Below are positions 10,993 to 24,600 of a stretch of 64,000 nt of DNA, piece by piece (position 1 is the first letter of the stretch; every line of letters begins with the position of its first letter). This DNA comes from Lineus longissimus (lineage: Eukaryota > Nemertea > Pilidiophora > Heteronemertea > Lineidae): positions 2,978,001 through 3,042,000 of the forward strand of contig NC_088318.1 of NCBI RefSeq assembly GCF_910592395.1, in the 5' to 3' direction. The position numbers and the translations under genes were made by a program. Under the pieces are notes generated by a model. That model saw only the letters and a program-made list of their open reading frames with translations. It did no database searches and had not been told where the DNA came from.

Positions 10993-13860
10993 CGCATTGA
11001 TCACCTTTAATTGGTATTGACTTCTCACGATCACACGCCTATCTCGTCAGAGGTAATTTTGTGCATGGACAAAATACCCCAGGTTACACTTTTATTTGGT
11101 TATTTTTAGCCACAACATTGTTTCGTCTCAACTGTGCGTCTGCCCAGGGGCTATGATGCAATTTTTCTACACAAACATTTCGTTTTGTATTCTGGCAGTT
11201 TTTTTGATGTTATGGTTTGACCTGGGAGGCAAAGGGGGCAGCACCACTGTCTGTTAAAAAATCCCTTGAATACTTAACCCTTTAACTGCCACCATCGCCG
11301 AATTGCGACGAGCACTTGCCTAAGAAATAATTGTTCTCAAGGTTTACAAAAACCATAAACATTTTTATTGGTTTCCACCCCCCCCCAAGATCTTTGAAAA
11401 TATGGACGATCAACAACTTAAAAAAAATCTCGCCTGATCAATTGGTCTTCAGGCCAATATGTAATAATTGATGACAGCTATTATCTTCTCTCATAATATA
11501 AGACTATTCTTAAATAGCATGTCAACAATAACGAAATAAGTGCATTTTCCAAAACAATTCCCATGAACGCCCAATCCTTTCGCGACACAACTTTACACAA
11601 AAGACCCGCAACTACATTATAGATTTTATAATGGAATGTAACGTATTAAATGTAGAGTCTTACAAATAAACAATAATTTAGAAAAAAACAAACAAACAAA
11701 TATGGTTTATTATACAATTTACACCTGAAGCTAAAATCGTCTTTTCGATAGATGTATCCAATTACTTCTTTGTCTTTTTTAAAACATTGCAATACTAGCT
11801 TTGTCACACCCCTTTTCGAAAAAAATTTCAGAGGTGATTTTTTTAGTTTGAGTACATTTATGTATAAATTTGAGAACGAAGGGATACGGGGTCATTTTGA
11901 GCTAAACGCGCCAGCTATTATGAAACACAATATCCCAACAAAGAAGTATTAATACAGACACAAACTGTGAGAAACTAGACAATTATGTAGTAATTTACGA
12001 TATGTATTAGATACTTTTTCCGAATGTACCTACAGGTGTAATATAAAGCTTCCTAATTTGTTATCGTGATCAACCGGAGAAATTTCTCACCGAACAAAGC
12101 CAGATTTTTCCGTCGCCCCAGGCCTGAATCGCACACATTGTTCTAACATCGTAACGCAGAGAAATATGTGTGTATGATTGTACAGCATGTTTTTTTAGTG
12201 GTTCGCTGACATGCTGTAGCGCATATTAATATCGGTGGGAATAATAATCAAAATATGTCCACTTGAGGATTAGGTGTGTTGAAACTTTTTGGGAACACCC
12301 AGTAGAGTCACTGGTTAAAAATAGAATGAAACAACCGTTCATGGACATGCCATCAAGGTGAATACTTCCAATATATATGATTTGAAAACTGGTGTTGAAG
12401 CATTTCCATCAGCCTACAGGCTCGTATTCTAGTTATCAGATTGCATCATGTCCCAAACTACCTTCTTTCAATTTGCACAAACTCTCTTTTTAAATTTTTT
12501 TTATTTCAAAGATTTTCTCATATCAATTCAGGCGTATTTTACTAAACAATTAACTTATTGGTAAATCCTAGAGAACTTTATTAACTATCTTATTGTTTAT
12601 AACCCACGCACGGAATATCAAGACAATCTGTAAAACTTCAGCAAAAACTTTCTTAGAAACAATCGAAATATCAAAACAAACTTAATTATTTAAGCAAAAC
12701 TTTCAAATTTACCTTAGATCTACAGCAACAGACTAGAAATAACTGATCAACCCTAAAGACAATGCCTATTATTAAAACAATACTCACTCAAGAAAAGTAT
12801 TGCATGTATGACTATGTTATTACGTCTTTTGTACCATCGGCAAAAACTCACAGCCGCAAGAGCATTCTATCAAGCGCCTTGCCCGAGGTTTTCATCGTTC
12901 TGTATCAGATATGCAAACGAACTAATAACAGAACAATGAGAGGAATTCCAAGGTCGAAGGATTGGGTTTTTTGACACTTTGTACAAAAGCCCCAAGGCGT
13001 ACAACAGTTTATTGCCAGTCTTATGATTGTCTGCAAGTGAACAGGACATTTTCTGCTGTGACCATGATCAAAGTGACCTGCAATCATAATCGCATGCGAC
13101 AAAAATTGCTCGTTTGAGGTCGTCATCGCAAGCACCTGCGACAAGAATTAGCGATCGCTACGACCTGCAATCGCTATCAAACCTAGCCTAACCTAATCAC
13201 ACATTTTCTCGCAGACAAGTGATCTTTGTACCACTCATCACTGCAATAATTGTCGCACCGCCAAAAACTGCTTGTTTGCCTGTCACTTTCACTTGTTATA
13301 AGATGATGATATTTAACACTTTTCCATTCCAGAAACTTTTCTTGGAAGTGGAAGGTGCAGTGATCTCAAAGCCTTTGGGGTCAAGATGTATTTTGACCAA
13401 TCTGCTCAGAAAACAACATTAGAAGGGTTCGTCTGAAGCTATATAAGGGACTTCCGTGGCCGCGAGGGTTTTATCATAAATCCTCATCTGGCGATTTGAA
13501 AACATCAACTCGAGTTCAGCAGGAAGATGACTGTATTTTCCATTTGCTTTGTCTGAGAAGGAAGCGCAGACTCGGGGGCTTTGACGTCTGTTGTTTTATG
13601 ACAAGTATCAGGGCCTTGAGAAAACTTCCCTCGGTGTGTTTTCTGGAGGCTGGAGGTCATTTTGGATCTATTTAATACAGGGGATGATTTTAACTCTGGG
13701 TCAGCTCTAACATCGGCTGACTACCAACCCTGCTTAAAAGGCACTTGGAGAGTTCTGGAAAGGTGGATTAGACCCTTACTGGAGGATATGTCGACCGGCT
13801 CGCCATAATGCCTTGATGTGACCGGAGAAATATTACAAGCAATCATCCTCTCCTTGCTTT
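10993..13860 (-). other. Intron 2, distal part: no gene seen
   Basis: AT-rich intronic sequence with a short C-run near 11383. No exon or element is recognised. Confidence 0.7.
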
Positions 13861-13864
13861 TAGT

Positions 13865-14015
13865 CTCGAGTGGCGCGCTTTGGACGGCCGACATCACCGG
13901 CCACTCGAGTGGCATACCAGACCAGTATTATATGCCAGTGTCTAGTTTCCCTCCACTCAATCTCTACGCGGCTGTCGCAATGTCCGTACATTATTTCATC
14001 CGAGCCACTAGTGGC
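13865..14015. other. Cluster of short perfect palindromes in a GC-richer patch
   Basis: CTCGAGTGGC (13865-13874) and GCCACTCGAG (13900-13909) form a 10-bp inverted repeat with a 25-nt spacer. The right arm is part of the perfect palindrome CCACTCGAGTGG (13901-13912). GCCACTAGTGGC, another perfect 12-bp palindrome, follows at 14004-14015. The surrounding 13.7-14.4 kb is GC-richer than the intron average and open in several frames on both strands, typical of a conserved or regulatory block and not of an exon. Confidence 0.45.
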
Positions 14016-14815
14016 AGCGTTATTGGATGGCGGGGGAAGAGACGGTTCTGACACATAGAAGCCAAACAGCGGCAATATGTAATACATCGTCGATAGCTCC
14101 CGGTACAGCGCTACATGGTTGTAGATGTCTATTTTTTCAGAAGCAGTGGGAAAATCTCAGAAATGATTCAATGTATCTCAGTTCCAGATCACAGCCAAAT
14201 GAATTTCATGATTGCTACCACAGAATCGGGCAAGGATTGCATTCTTTCCACAGCTGGTTGGGGATTCAAACTCAGACTCCTCAAAAGGCATCCAAGTAGA
14301 TCATTTAAGGTGCATGTGTTCCGCAACTGCCTATTCCGGGACATCGTGGGACTGGCCACAGGGCCAAAGAGAGCATCAACGGAGACGAAGCTCTGGGGAT
14401 GAAAAGAGGAACAAGAGATGTTGGCCAGGTTTATTAGAGACCAGGCCCTGTTCTGTAGTATAGCCATCAAAGAAAATCAGTCAAAGAAGAGAAAATGAGC
14501 TCTTTCACTTTACATGTGATAATGTGAGGTCGCTCCGTGCTCAGGATGGCCAACCCAAAGCAACAGTCCTCCTGAAGTGAGCTTTTTATCGGAAAGTCAA
14601 CCGTGATGCACCAGAGCCAAGTAACGATATCATAAATATTCCTTTCCAATTAGTCCATCTTCATGACAAGTAGCTATGTATCACCGTCTATGACAATTAA
14701 AATAGCCTTCTCCAGCACTCAGGGTCTCTCAAAGACGTCGAGTGACTCCCCGTATTGACATAACAAGCAAAACACACCTTGATGCACCGAGGAGCTGCGT
14801 CCTGACCAAAAGCCA

Positions 14816-15310
14816 AGTGATTTAATTAAACAGGCGCTTTAGTGTCTCCCGCCTCATCAAACAAACAGCCATCGCTTGCTAATAGAACAAACATAACTTT
14901 GTTACACCGAGCCCCTCAACCTAATTAGCCAAATTGCAAAACATCACATCCAAACGCAATTAACGCCGATCGCAGAAAAAATTAATCGCAACATTTTGCG
15001 TACTTTTCTTAATTATACGTCATAGGTTTGATTCGCCATGTCCGGTATTTAATGAGACTTTTGATAATTAGCGCCGGTCTTTTTAAAACAATGGCAATTT
15101 GATGCAATCAGGGAATCTGGGGTACTGCATGTAAGAACAATTTTGTGAATTAAGCCTAATTAAGTCAGGTATAATTAGGCGAAATGCAGAGACCTCTTCT
15201 AGTACGGGTGAAATGAAATGCGGTAAATTAACTGCCAGAACATTTTCATAAATTGCATTGGTAAATCAACTAATTATAGGTCAAGTAATTATACCCATGT
15301 TACTACTAAT
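14816..15310. promoter_or_regulatory. Candidate enhancer block dense in homeodomain-type TAATTA/TTAATTA sites
   Basis: Within about 500 bp there are at least ten ATTA-core sites in TAATTA, TTAATTA or ATTAAT context, including the perfect palindrome TTTAATTAAA near 14820 and a double site TAAGCCTAATTAAG near 15150, interspersed with CpG-containing non-repetitive sequence. Such clusters typify intronic enhancers of developmental regulators, and a homeobox gene could autoregulate through them. This rests on motif density only. Confidence 0.35.
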
Positions 15311-16330
15311 GTTACTACACTGAATGATGTTTTTCTGTTTACGTGAAAACAGCTCGCATCAGCCTGGTATGAGACAGCGGTCGTTTAAGTTTTTACTCTC
15401 GCAATTATGTTACTAGATAATGATAATACAATTATTAAACTCTATAAAGATAATAACGAAATCATTAAACTATGTTAGTAATCATTACTAAGCTTCCGCA
15501 CATTAATAGTAGCTCGTTAGACTTTTTTGACATGGCACATCGGAATGAGGCCACCGAGAGGACAAGCTGTAATAATTACCGTCACTTTAGCCACGCGTCA
15601 CGTGATAAGAGAAAAGAGCGACTTTTGACAATCTTAAACCGTCTTTTTTAAGTTATATGATTTTTAAAAGTTTGACTGCCCGTCACAATGCATCACCTTA
15701 ACTCTATTAGGACTAATTAAGCCTCCCACCAATACAGAAGGTCCCTTTCCAGCAAACAAGTTTTCATGCTTTTTGTGCAAAAACCATGAAACTAAAATGG
15801 AATCTGAAGGTTTACATCATTAACTGAATTATGGTCAATGACGGTGGTATTTGCGTTTTAATATATCGGCAGGCAACACGTTGCAGAGAACAATGACAAC
15901 AGCCCCTGTCTGATCATATCGAAACAGCACAGCTATTTCGTGATCATTATCTCAACGCGATTCAACATCTGTCGGGTTCCTATTCAAAACATTACCGGGG
16001 CTGATTGATCGTTACCGTGGCGAAAATTAATTGGTATAATTAGAATTGAGATCTTCTTGATTGTGAAGCATAGGCCTGGAAAGTTTAAAACCGACGTTCA
16101 ATATCTGATGGATTTTTCTGATATGGGCAACAGACTGCTCTGTTGAGAATTTCAGGCAGCTGGGGACAGAGTCAGATAGACAGAAGGGCCTATGGTCTCC
16201 TCCATAACAGCAGGCCTAATTGATAATACAAAATAGATGGAGGTTATAAATTATGATACAAATGTCCAGAGCATTGGGAGGGTTGGGAGGGGATGTTCCT
16301 TTGTTGTGTGTCAACAATAGTCAGTTACAT
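15311..16330 (-). other. Intron 2: no gene seen
   Basis: AT-rich intronic DNA with further scattered TAATTA motifs. No exon, RNA gene or recognisable repeat. Confidence 0.65.
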
Positions 16331-16440
16331 GTAAGGTAAAGTGTTACAATTATAGCCCCCATAGTGCAGAAAGCAGCCGGAAGTACATATAAATGCACAT
16401 GTAATTATACTGGGGCAATAATTGTACCAGCTTACCTTAC
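16331..16440 (-). mobile_element. TIR element family 1, copy B (MITE-like, inverted relative to A and C)
   Basis: 110 bp with 30-bp terminal inverted repeats matching at about 26 of 30 positions (GTAAGGTAAAGTGTTACAAT left; revcomp of the right end GTAAGGTAAGCTGGTACAAT). Reverse-complemented, the interior aligns with copy A across ATGTGCATTTATATGTACTT and GCTGCTTTCTGCACTATGGG. This is the best-preserved copy and defines the ends. Confidence 0.75.
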
Positions 16441-18479
16441 GGCTATCACACATGTAATAAAACATGTACTGTAGTTTATGATATTTTGTTCGCCCCGCCC
16501 CTAAAGATGACAATTCTGAAAGCGACATTCCATAATGATGACCTTGTCTGCCGCCAAACTGCACATTAGGCATAGTTGACCTTGACTTAATTTCATTCGT
16601 AAGTTAACGAGACAAAAACGCCCAATTCACGTTGAACGAAATTAGATTAATTTTGAAATTGTTTGTCTGCTGTTGTTATCTCCAAACGTGGAAAGAAATA
16701 CTTTACTTAATTCATTCATGTTGAGGAACTGATTTTGTTCTTTTACTATAGAGAAACCTTGTGGTTAATTCACCTCAAAACTTTGTCCATATAATGTCAC
16801 ATTGTCCAAGTCACCAGATGGATACAAGTTGTTTTAGTAAATTTCCCAATGAGCGCACATTTTGGCATTTATCTTGTTTGCACACATTTTCCCAGGCTTC
16901 CACCATGCACCATCCAGAGCAGGCTGCTCGGTAAAAAGGAACGCCTGCCTTGAATACTAAAGATGACATAAAGATTCTCAGTCCGTTGGGGAACTGAATC
17001 TCAAAGGTGGTATTAGTAAACACCAAAACAGGGAGTGCTGTCACCTATTGCCGTAAAACATCAGTACGTTACCTGCGACATGGTTTCAAAACCTGTTTGT
17101 TGGCCGTGAACCTTAACAGGTCAATGCCGCGTCCCGGTGTTAGACGCGGCATGACTAAAAGTCAATATCAGGAAAGGGGAGACAGGAGAAAATGGTTGAA
17201 ACCTACTCAATTTCAATCCCCTCATCAAATTACCGAGGCGGTGAATAACTCGACTGTTGAGGATGATACATTGACAACTTTGATCAAAACGTCGCTGGTT
17301 AACCCTTCCATTGACTGAAGCATTTTGAGAAACATTTTTATCAGAAAATTAGCAGTTCACTCCAAAGGAACAAATGTATTTCCATTCAGGAGTATGCATT
17401 TCCTTTCATGCAAGAATTAGTTCAGTCAAGGTGTGTTAGAATTGCCATCAAACAGCCCATGATTTGGCGACGGCAAACACCTGAAGTGCTTTTTTGTACG
17501 CCACTTTACATAAGGCTCATTGGTTTTCATTGATGACAGACAGAAGCAACAGCGCCCCCTATACTCTGACGACTTTTAACACATGTGGAGACCTACAATG
17601 TACGTTCTCTAATTAGTAGAAATCAAATTAATTGTTCGATCCAGTCACAGCTGTGTCGATGACGAATTACTCTCGGTAAACGACTCTTGACATGGCGAAA
17701 ATATAAAGGCTACGCAATCACTTAAACAGAAACCAGGGTGGCGCATAGTACATGCTGGGTAGGCCACGTTACTATTGAATGTTAATTAAAACAGGATTAA
17801 TTAAATCGGTTATAGTGAGCCAGGGGGCTACCGTCTTAGGCCATTGTACGTTTAGAAGCATTAGTGTGTTATTTGCTAGTTAAGAATGCTTGTGTGTCTA
17901 ATCAAAGTAGGTGTACAGATGTAGTTGATTTTCAATTGGTATGCTGGGTAGGGTATAGAAGGACCATAGGAAGAAGCTAGGGGTGAAATTAGTGGTATTC
18001 ATGTGATTGATATGCACAGTTGCGGCACCAGAACACGTGAGCTTCGATTCCGTATTCCGTAACAAGCATGCGTTTCCATATACTGTGAGGAGAGACCCCT
18101 ATTGGCAACTTCATGTTACACTAGCTGACCAACCAGACTCCTATCTATAGTCGCTCTTTAAGCTTCAAAGCGGTAAACTTTTCAGTCATTTTATGTTAAG
18201 TAATGAGTTGAATGAGTTTTCAAATGACAGAATCATTGTATAGAGTTAATACTCCATATCATAAACCAGAAAATGTTTATCTTTTCAAACGTTTTTTAAA
18301 GAATTTTAGCTTGACATGAGGGAGAGAGAAATAAGTTACCATGTACGTTTCTTTGCACTGAATCAAAAATATGATCAACACACAATGGGCACGTGACCAT
18401 CTCACCAGCAAGGGTCAAGTATGGACAACAAACACCTTTAAGAACCAAAATCAAAACAAATTAATTTTAACGCACTCAC
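16441..18479 (-). other. Intron 2, 5'-proximal part
   Basis: Intronic DNA containing the GC hairpin at 17120-17155. No exon besides the flanking 18480-18602 is supported. Confidence 0.7.
17120..17155. other. GC-rich hairpin in an AT-rich intron
   Basis: TGCCGCGTC and GACGCGGCA pair around a 9-nt loop (CCGGTGTTA). With one bulged A the stem extends through flanking GTCA/TGAC to 13 bp. It lies inside a plus-strand open frame without an ATG start (17007-17318) that I do not consider a gene. Confidence 0.6.
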
Positions 18480-18602
18480 CAGAATTTTCAGGGGAACTGT
18501 TGTTCATATTGGCAGCGTGCATGGACCCAGGCAGCGGTACCTCTGACATACTGTTTTCCAACGAGTTGGGCCCATTGCTTTCTTCATCGTTGTGCTCACC
18601 AT
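18480..18602 (-). CDS. ZFHX3: ZFHX3/4-type gene, small linker exon 2 (residues 1020-1060)
   Basis: This 123-nt exon is flanked by a good acceptor (AATTCCAG|ATGG) and a strong donor (TTCTG|GTGAGT). Entered in phase 1 from the 37030 donor, it reads DGEHNDEESNGPNSLENSMS and continues to NNSSPENS with no stop, then leaves in phase 1 for the exon at 4009. It has no zinc finger. It is an acidic, Ser/Asn-rich linker between the finger clusters of exons 1 and 3. Because its length is a multiple of three and both borders are phase 1, it can be skipped without a frameshift, so it may be an alternative cassette. The evidence is splice signals and frame continuity. I do not recognise the peptide itself as conserved. 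Confidence 0.88.
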
Positions 18603-21600
18603 CTGGAATTAGAAAGAGGGCGCTAAGATGAGTTAAATGAACATCATGCGTATGATACTACAGAAAAACTTGTGGGGACTGAAAACTAAGATATATATCC
18701 TAAACCATCAGCTGCATTTGAAATATCATCTCAAAATGACACTAATCAAGATTACAAATCGTCAACTTGACCTTGAAAAAAAACATGTCCTTCCCCGAAG
18801 GATTAAAAAATCTGATGAGATAGAAGACAAATATCATCGAACTGCAACGCACACCGACATGCCAGCAGCCATTCACAGGAAGTAACGTCAATAAAGGAGC
18901 GAGAAATCTTCTTTGGCACACAGCTGGAGGTTGTGTCTAGAATACGGATTCACGCAATAAATCTGATCGCCGCCTTTACAGAAGGGTGGTAAATTTTTAG
19001 CGTGGTTTTGAAATTGAGTGTGAGGGTTATCGTAAACTTGTTTTCAACACTGGGAATCTGCCATTTCACTTGATCTAACAACTTCCTACCATTTTGAATA
19101 CAAAATCCCCTCATATCAACAAATACATCGTAACCGGGCAAAGCGCGAATAGATATTAATAGAGAAATGTGCGACTTCCTCTACAAGTGCTTACTATCTA
19201 AGTTACATAACCTGCATTGAACTGATATTTCAAATTAACAAGATCATTATCAAAGTAGATTTGTAGAGTGTTTCTTGTAATTTTTCCCTGTTACCATAAG
19301 AGGTAACGCCCATTGCATATCAAGGTGATAATATACCAGAAGGTGGTAATTGGTTCTGTAGAATTCTAGAAAATCATCCACATTGCAAATGAGGATGATG
19401 AGGTGTTTCCATGTCGGTCAAAAGACACTTCCCTTGCTCATTTTGGAGACGAGGCAAACAAATAAATCACGAGACAGACGTCTGTCAATATCGACACCAA
19501 AAAACATCTCGCCCAAGGTTTGCTATATTGGCCCCACATCATTATCACCTCTGTCCGTCCCCAATTCACAGATTTTCCGCACACAAAGAACTCAACGGGG
19601 AACGACGGCCATTTGTATGCAAGTGGGATTGTTCTGATTAAGACGAGACCTTTTGATTCAGGGCGCGATAATGGCCGCAGTGTTCAAGACGGTAGCGCAA
19701 CTGAGCGGAATCGATGCGGCCCAAAACCATGGCAAATTTTTACAAAAGGCCGACGAGAAATAAAGCCTTTTCTTGGAGGTGCACACTGATCAGATTATAG
19801 AGTAAAACATATTTGGACCAAGTTTGGTGTGCATTGTATACAGAATTATGTACATGTCCACATATCTGGTTAGACTGAAACAATTCAAGGGTAGATTTCA
19901 ACCAAAGTAGGCTAAATGTATGTGTCTATTGTGCACAGCGCCATGTACATTTCTTATGCTCAAGTTAGAGTGGAAAAGACAACATCTTGTTTCTAAATGT
20001 GTACGTCTGCTAAATTCTATGAACGTCTGCCCACATCAGCATCGGTTGGGTTGCTCTGAATCCAATCCGCTGGAAGATATTTTGGAACATTTTCAATGAA
20101 CATTATAATGGCATTATATAACTTAAGGAATTCAGGGGTAAAAATTTGATTTCATTCACGTTTCTTTCTTTGAAAAGCCATTATTTCAGCATCAGAAGTC
20201 TACCAACTGATGATGAAGATAATTATGATCAGGGACCAACTGATCATTCAACCAAAATGACTTGTATAAAAATTACGCTTTTTTTGCCATCTGGTTTGAA
20301 TGCAGGTGATTGAGTATATCATTGCGGTTTTTGTTTGGCACCAATTATTCTAAGGCAAAGGACATATGTACCTTATTAATGCATGGTTCATATGATAGGT
20401 GGCGACACTATCTCTCCACTTTTGTCAGCAATGCAAGTTTTCCTGAAACCAGTTGCGCAAAAAAAGTCAGGCAGAAAGTGATTATTCCTTAATTATGATT
20501 TTCATTACGCGGCAATGCGATTCCATTTCCATATTCATAACAATTATCATTATTGTCTATTAGTATTAGCAATCCGTATGCTGTATACAACGTGCGGCAA
20601 AATGGCAAACTCTGCACGTTGATTAAATGCAGATATAAATTGAAACTGATCCAGATTATTCTTCGAATAACTAGGCATGGATTCTATGTTCTAATCACAA
20701 TGATAAATACAATTCTGCCCACTGCGCGAGAATGACACGAATAATTAATATGCATGCATGATAAAAGGTACACTGGGAACTTGGGGCGTTGCGTTGTGGG
20801 TGACTCAATCCGTGACTGGCATGGGTGATGTATGAATTTATAAAATGGCTGACCGGGCTCACCCTCAAGGTCTTCACGCTGTATATCGCCGGGAGAAATT
20901 GATCTCTGCGAGCTATTTACGTAATGGAGGAAGGTCGATAGGATGCTGAGAGTTGATGGGTGGTCATGACCTTGTATGCCAAGATGTTCATAGACGTTTT
21001 TATCCTGAATGCTTGAGGGGAGCAAGCCTGGCGTTTCCATCATGTATTTTTTAAATGGTTTGCCATGTTTCTGGCAATTTGAAGATCGATGATCCCTAAT
21101 CTTTCAGCACACTGAGAAATTTTGTCGCAGTGATATGCGTCAAAATTCTACAGTCTGCGGCATCATCACAGGTGCCTGTACCTAGTCTCAGTCATTGCTG
21201 CCACCAGCAACAAAAACCAAACTCGCCATTTGCCAGTTTTACCTTCAAATGACGGATCCTTTTATCACCAACGCCGTGATAATTTTCACAGCACCGAGAT
21301 TCTCTTGTCTGCAGGTCCTTAAGGCAGATTCATGATCTTTTGAAATTATTTACTAGTCATGACAGAATTTAACCTTGGAGGTCATTGAACTTAACTGATT
21401 AATAATCTAAGGTATAAATTGATCTAACACATCAGCAGCTGTCCATAGTGTAAAATGCATACGTAATATCATAGAGTCACACCTGTTCTTAAACAAAGCT
21501 CTACAGATGCACAGGCTTACAAAAAAATATTTTGTTCATTGCCTTAATTAGCATCTGAAGATTATTCATAACATGAATGGTGTCGTGCATGGCTGCTATA

Positions 21601-24600
21601 GTTTCAAAGGTAAAAAAACCTTACAAGACAGAGCTTTTTTCAATAAGGAGCAACTTCAAAAACTCTCAGCAAGGTCAGGTCAAAATTTCACACCAGTGAT
21701 TGAATTGGCATAAAAAAACATATTTTTATCGAAAGAAGCGTAAAACTCACAAGAAGATGATTATCAAGTGCTCTATGACCTGACTACATATACAGACTCA
21801 TGTTTTTATCTCGGATTCTCATTTACATATGCAGATGATCGGAATTCCAAATTGAGGAGCACGGCAGAAATAACTCGGGGGAGTTTATCGCGTGTTTTAC
21901 GGAACACGTCTTCCTATGATAGATTAGATCATCTTCTTTTTGCCCGACCGAGCGGGAATGTGTCAGTCGCTTGAATAAAGGACACATCGCGCGAAGGAAA
22001 TTATGTTCTCAGTTCAGCGCACAATTACTTTTACTTGATTTGATGAAATATTAGGTCGGTTATAGATTATAAGAATTTACTCCCGAGGATGGCGGACGTC
22101 TGACCTCCTATATTGACCTCCGATCCCGAGTTCACAGAGCCAGTGTCAATCTTCAAACACCCGAACTTAGAGCAATATCTCACTGCCTGAAATAAAGTAA
22201 ATATTATGCCGGGGAGTATTTATTCAGCAAAATTCATTAAGATCGTAGGACCTTGGTTGTCTGTGTTCGGAGCTTGGGGGCACAGGGAAGTTATCACAAT
22301 GTGCTTTGAAAAGACCATATAAAATCGTTGCTGGAACCTTAAAGAGGAAGCGCCAACTGCAACGCGTTCGGTAGACAATGATACACAGCGCCGGCTTAAA
22401 GTAACATGCCTAGCTCAAGTAACAGCAGATTGTGTCCAAGCCCCCCCCCCCCGCTTGAATTATTGTCAAGCCGACCAGCCATAAACGAGAATATCAATGC
22501 AACTTATCCTGTGTATCCGCCATTTTGTAAGGGTTAACTTCCCTGACGACCGCACGCCATAACCGATAGACAGTTAATCCGACTCGAGAGGATTCATACA
22601 GATCTCATTCCATATACGTATAACCCTATCACACTTGCGCCAAACTATGCATAAAAATCACATCCGATGTATGAACAATACTACCAAGGGACGCCGCTAA
22701 TTAGACGAGATTTTTCTTTCGGCGAATTTCTGCCACGATGAAATATTCGTGCGAGTTAGAAAACAACGTTAGCCCGTTGAGACGATTGCGAATTCAAGAT
22801 ATATCTCGCATACATACTAAATCTAAACGACTCTTGGCGCACATAAAAATGATGCATTAGCCCCTGTCCAATATGAAATTCTCATCAAATTCTGCCCATT
22901 ATTTATCAAATTTGACACCGGAGTAATTGGCAGTTTTTAATCATTTCTTATTAATTTCATCTGGACTACATAAAACATGTAAAATACTATATGATTTTAA
23001 TGGCTTAGTTCGCTTGCCCGCCATAATTACATTTGTGACTAATGGGATTATATGGCGTGTTCCAAAAAAGTTCACCTGAAGAACATATCAATTTGGTTAG
23101 TACTCTACTCTAAACTTGTAACAGCTCGGTGGTTCTTATTAGCAGAGAGATGACAATTCTCATGAAATTCATTTCAGTGAAAAAAATTCCATTTTTCAAA
23201 CAGCACGCCCTCTTAAAAGCCATGAGACAAAAGGAACCAAAAAGACAAACATCGGAGACAAGATCGAAATGTAGAGAAAACTTGCGTCATTCTTCTGGCA
23301 TAAATTGGACCATAATTCGTCCGGCGATAAGCGAAATCTTGGCAGAGATCAAAGGCAAAGTGACAAAGCGACTTCCTACGCGGGCGAGAGACACCAGCTA
23401 CCCACATCGAGGGAATATGGGATGACATTGCCGGCTTCTTTGTGTGGTGTCAAGTGAACTCGTGGCAAAAGCACATATACCAAAAGTCGACTTCAATTGC
23501 AGTTTGCCCGAAAGCGGTACACATGTACATGGCCATTCACAGCAAATGCACACAATGAGCCGGGAGGTAGAACTTGACATGGACTAATGCAAGAAACATG
23601 ATGTTCAAGCGCCAAAAGATTTCGTGATAATGTTCTTGTATATGAACTGGCTTCCTTCTAATGAACTACCTTTCTTCTGATGAACTTGCGCTTCTTTCTA
23701 ATTTCTTAACCAAAAGTTATTTAAATCAACATATAGTACAATCAGGGTCTTTGCCAGAGGGGAAATTTTATGTACCCTCAAAGAAATTGGGGATAAAGAA
23801 GTTTCAGGCCAACTCCATTCGTTGAAAAAAATTTAAAATTGAACTCAAATTTGAAAATTTCTAATTGTTGAAATACACACTGAACATAAAACAATGCCGT
23901 AGTGTATACAAATACAGTAAACCCAATACATTTCCGCTGAAAATCATTTTCAAACTGACAAGAATCTGTAAGATAATTTGGTGGCCTTCCTTGATTTTAG
24001 ACGCTTCAATCTGATCTTCTTTCAGTCCAGATGCTTCGGTCATAACCGAAGACATTATTAATTGCTCCAATACCCCACGAGGCCCCCAGGGTACATTTAC
24101 AAGTAAAAAATATTACCAGACACACGGACTGACTTTGTGAATATTCATAACCATGTACGATCGTTGTACATAGATTGCTCAAATATTAGTATGGAGAAGT
24201 TATCACCAGAATCTGCGCAAGTCAGGATGAACGAGATACCAGGATGACATTTGCTTCATGGGACATTTCGCGATGATTGATTTTGGTGGAGGGCAAAGCG
24301 TTCGATTTTGCGCACACGGGAGGGAGGTTTTTACGACATGGTCTTACGGAGTGTAAGAAAATGTGCGTCACAATTTAAATGCTAGTCATTTCCACCAATC
24401 CTTCTGACCTGTTAATTGGATGTGATATCTGAAGTTTGACACATTGATATTAATTAACCAATTTATTTTATTAAAGGTCACCGTTAGCACTTAATAGAGA
24501 AATGTTAGTATCGTCTATTCATTGTTCCCCCCCCCCTCAACGTTTTGGGCTCAGGAGCGCAAACTACTGTCAGATTTCTTTTCTATTTTGCTTTTTTGAT

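Noticed and set aside
13818-14051. Plus-strand frame with a signal-peptide-like start (MTGEILQAIILSLLLVSS)
   Set aside because: Several overlapping frames are open in this GC-richer block on both strands, and no continuation, splice pattern or known family supports a secreted protein.
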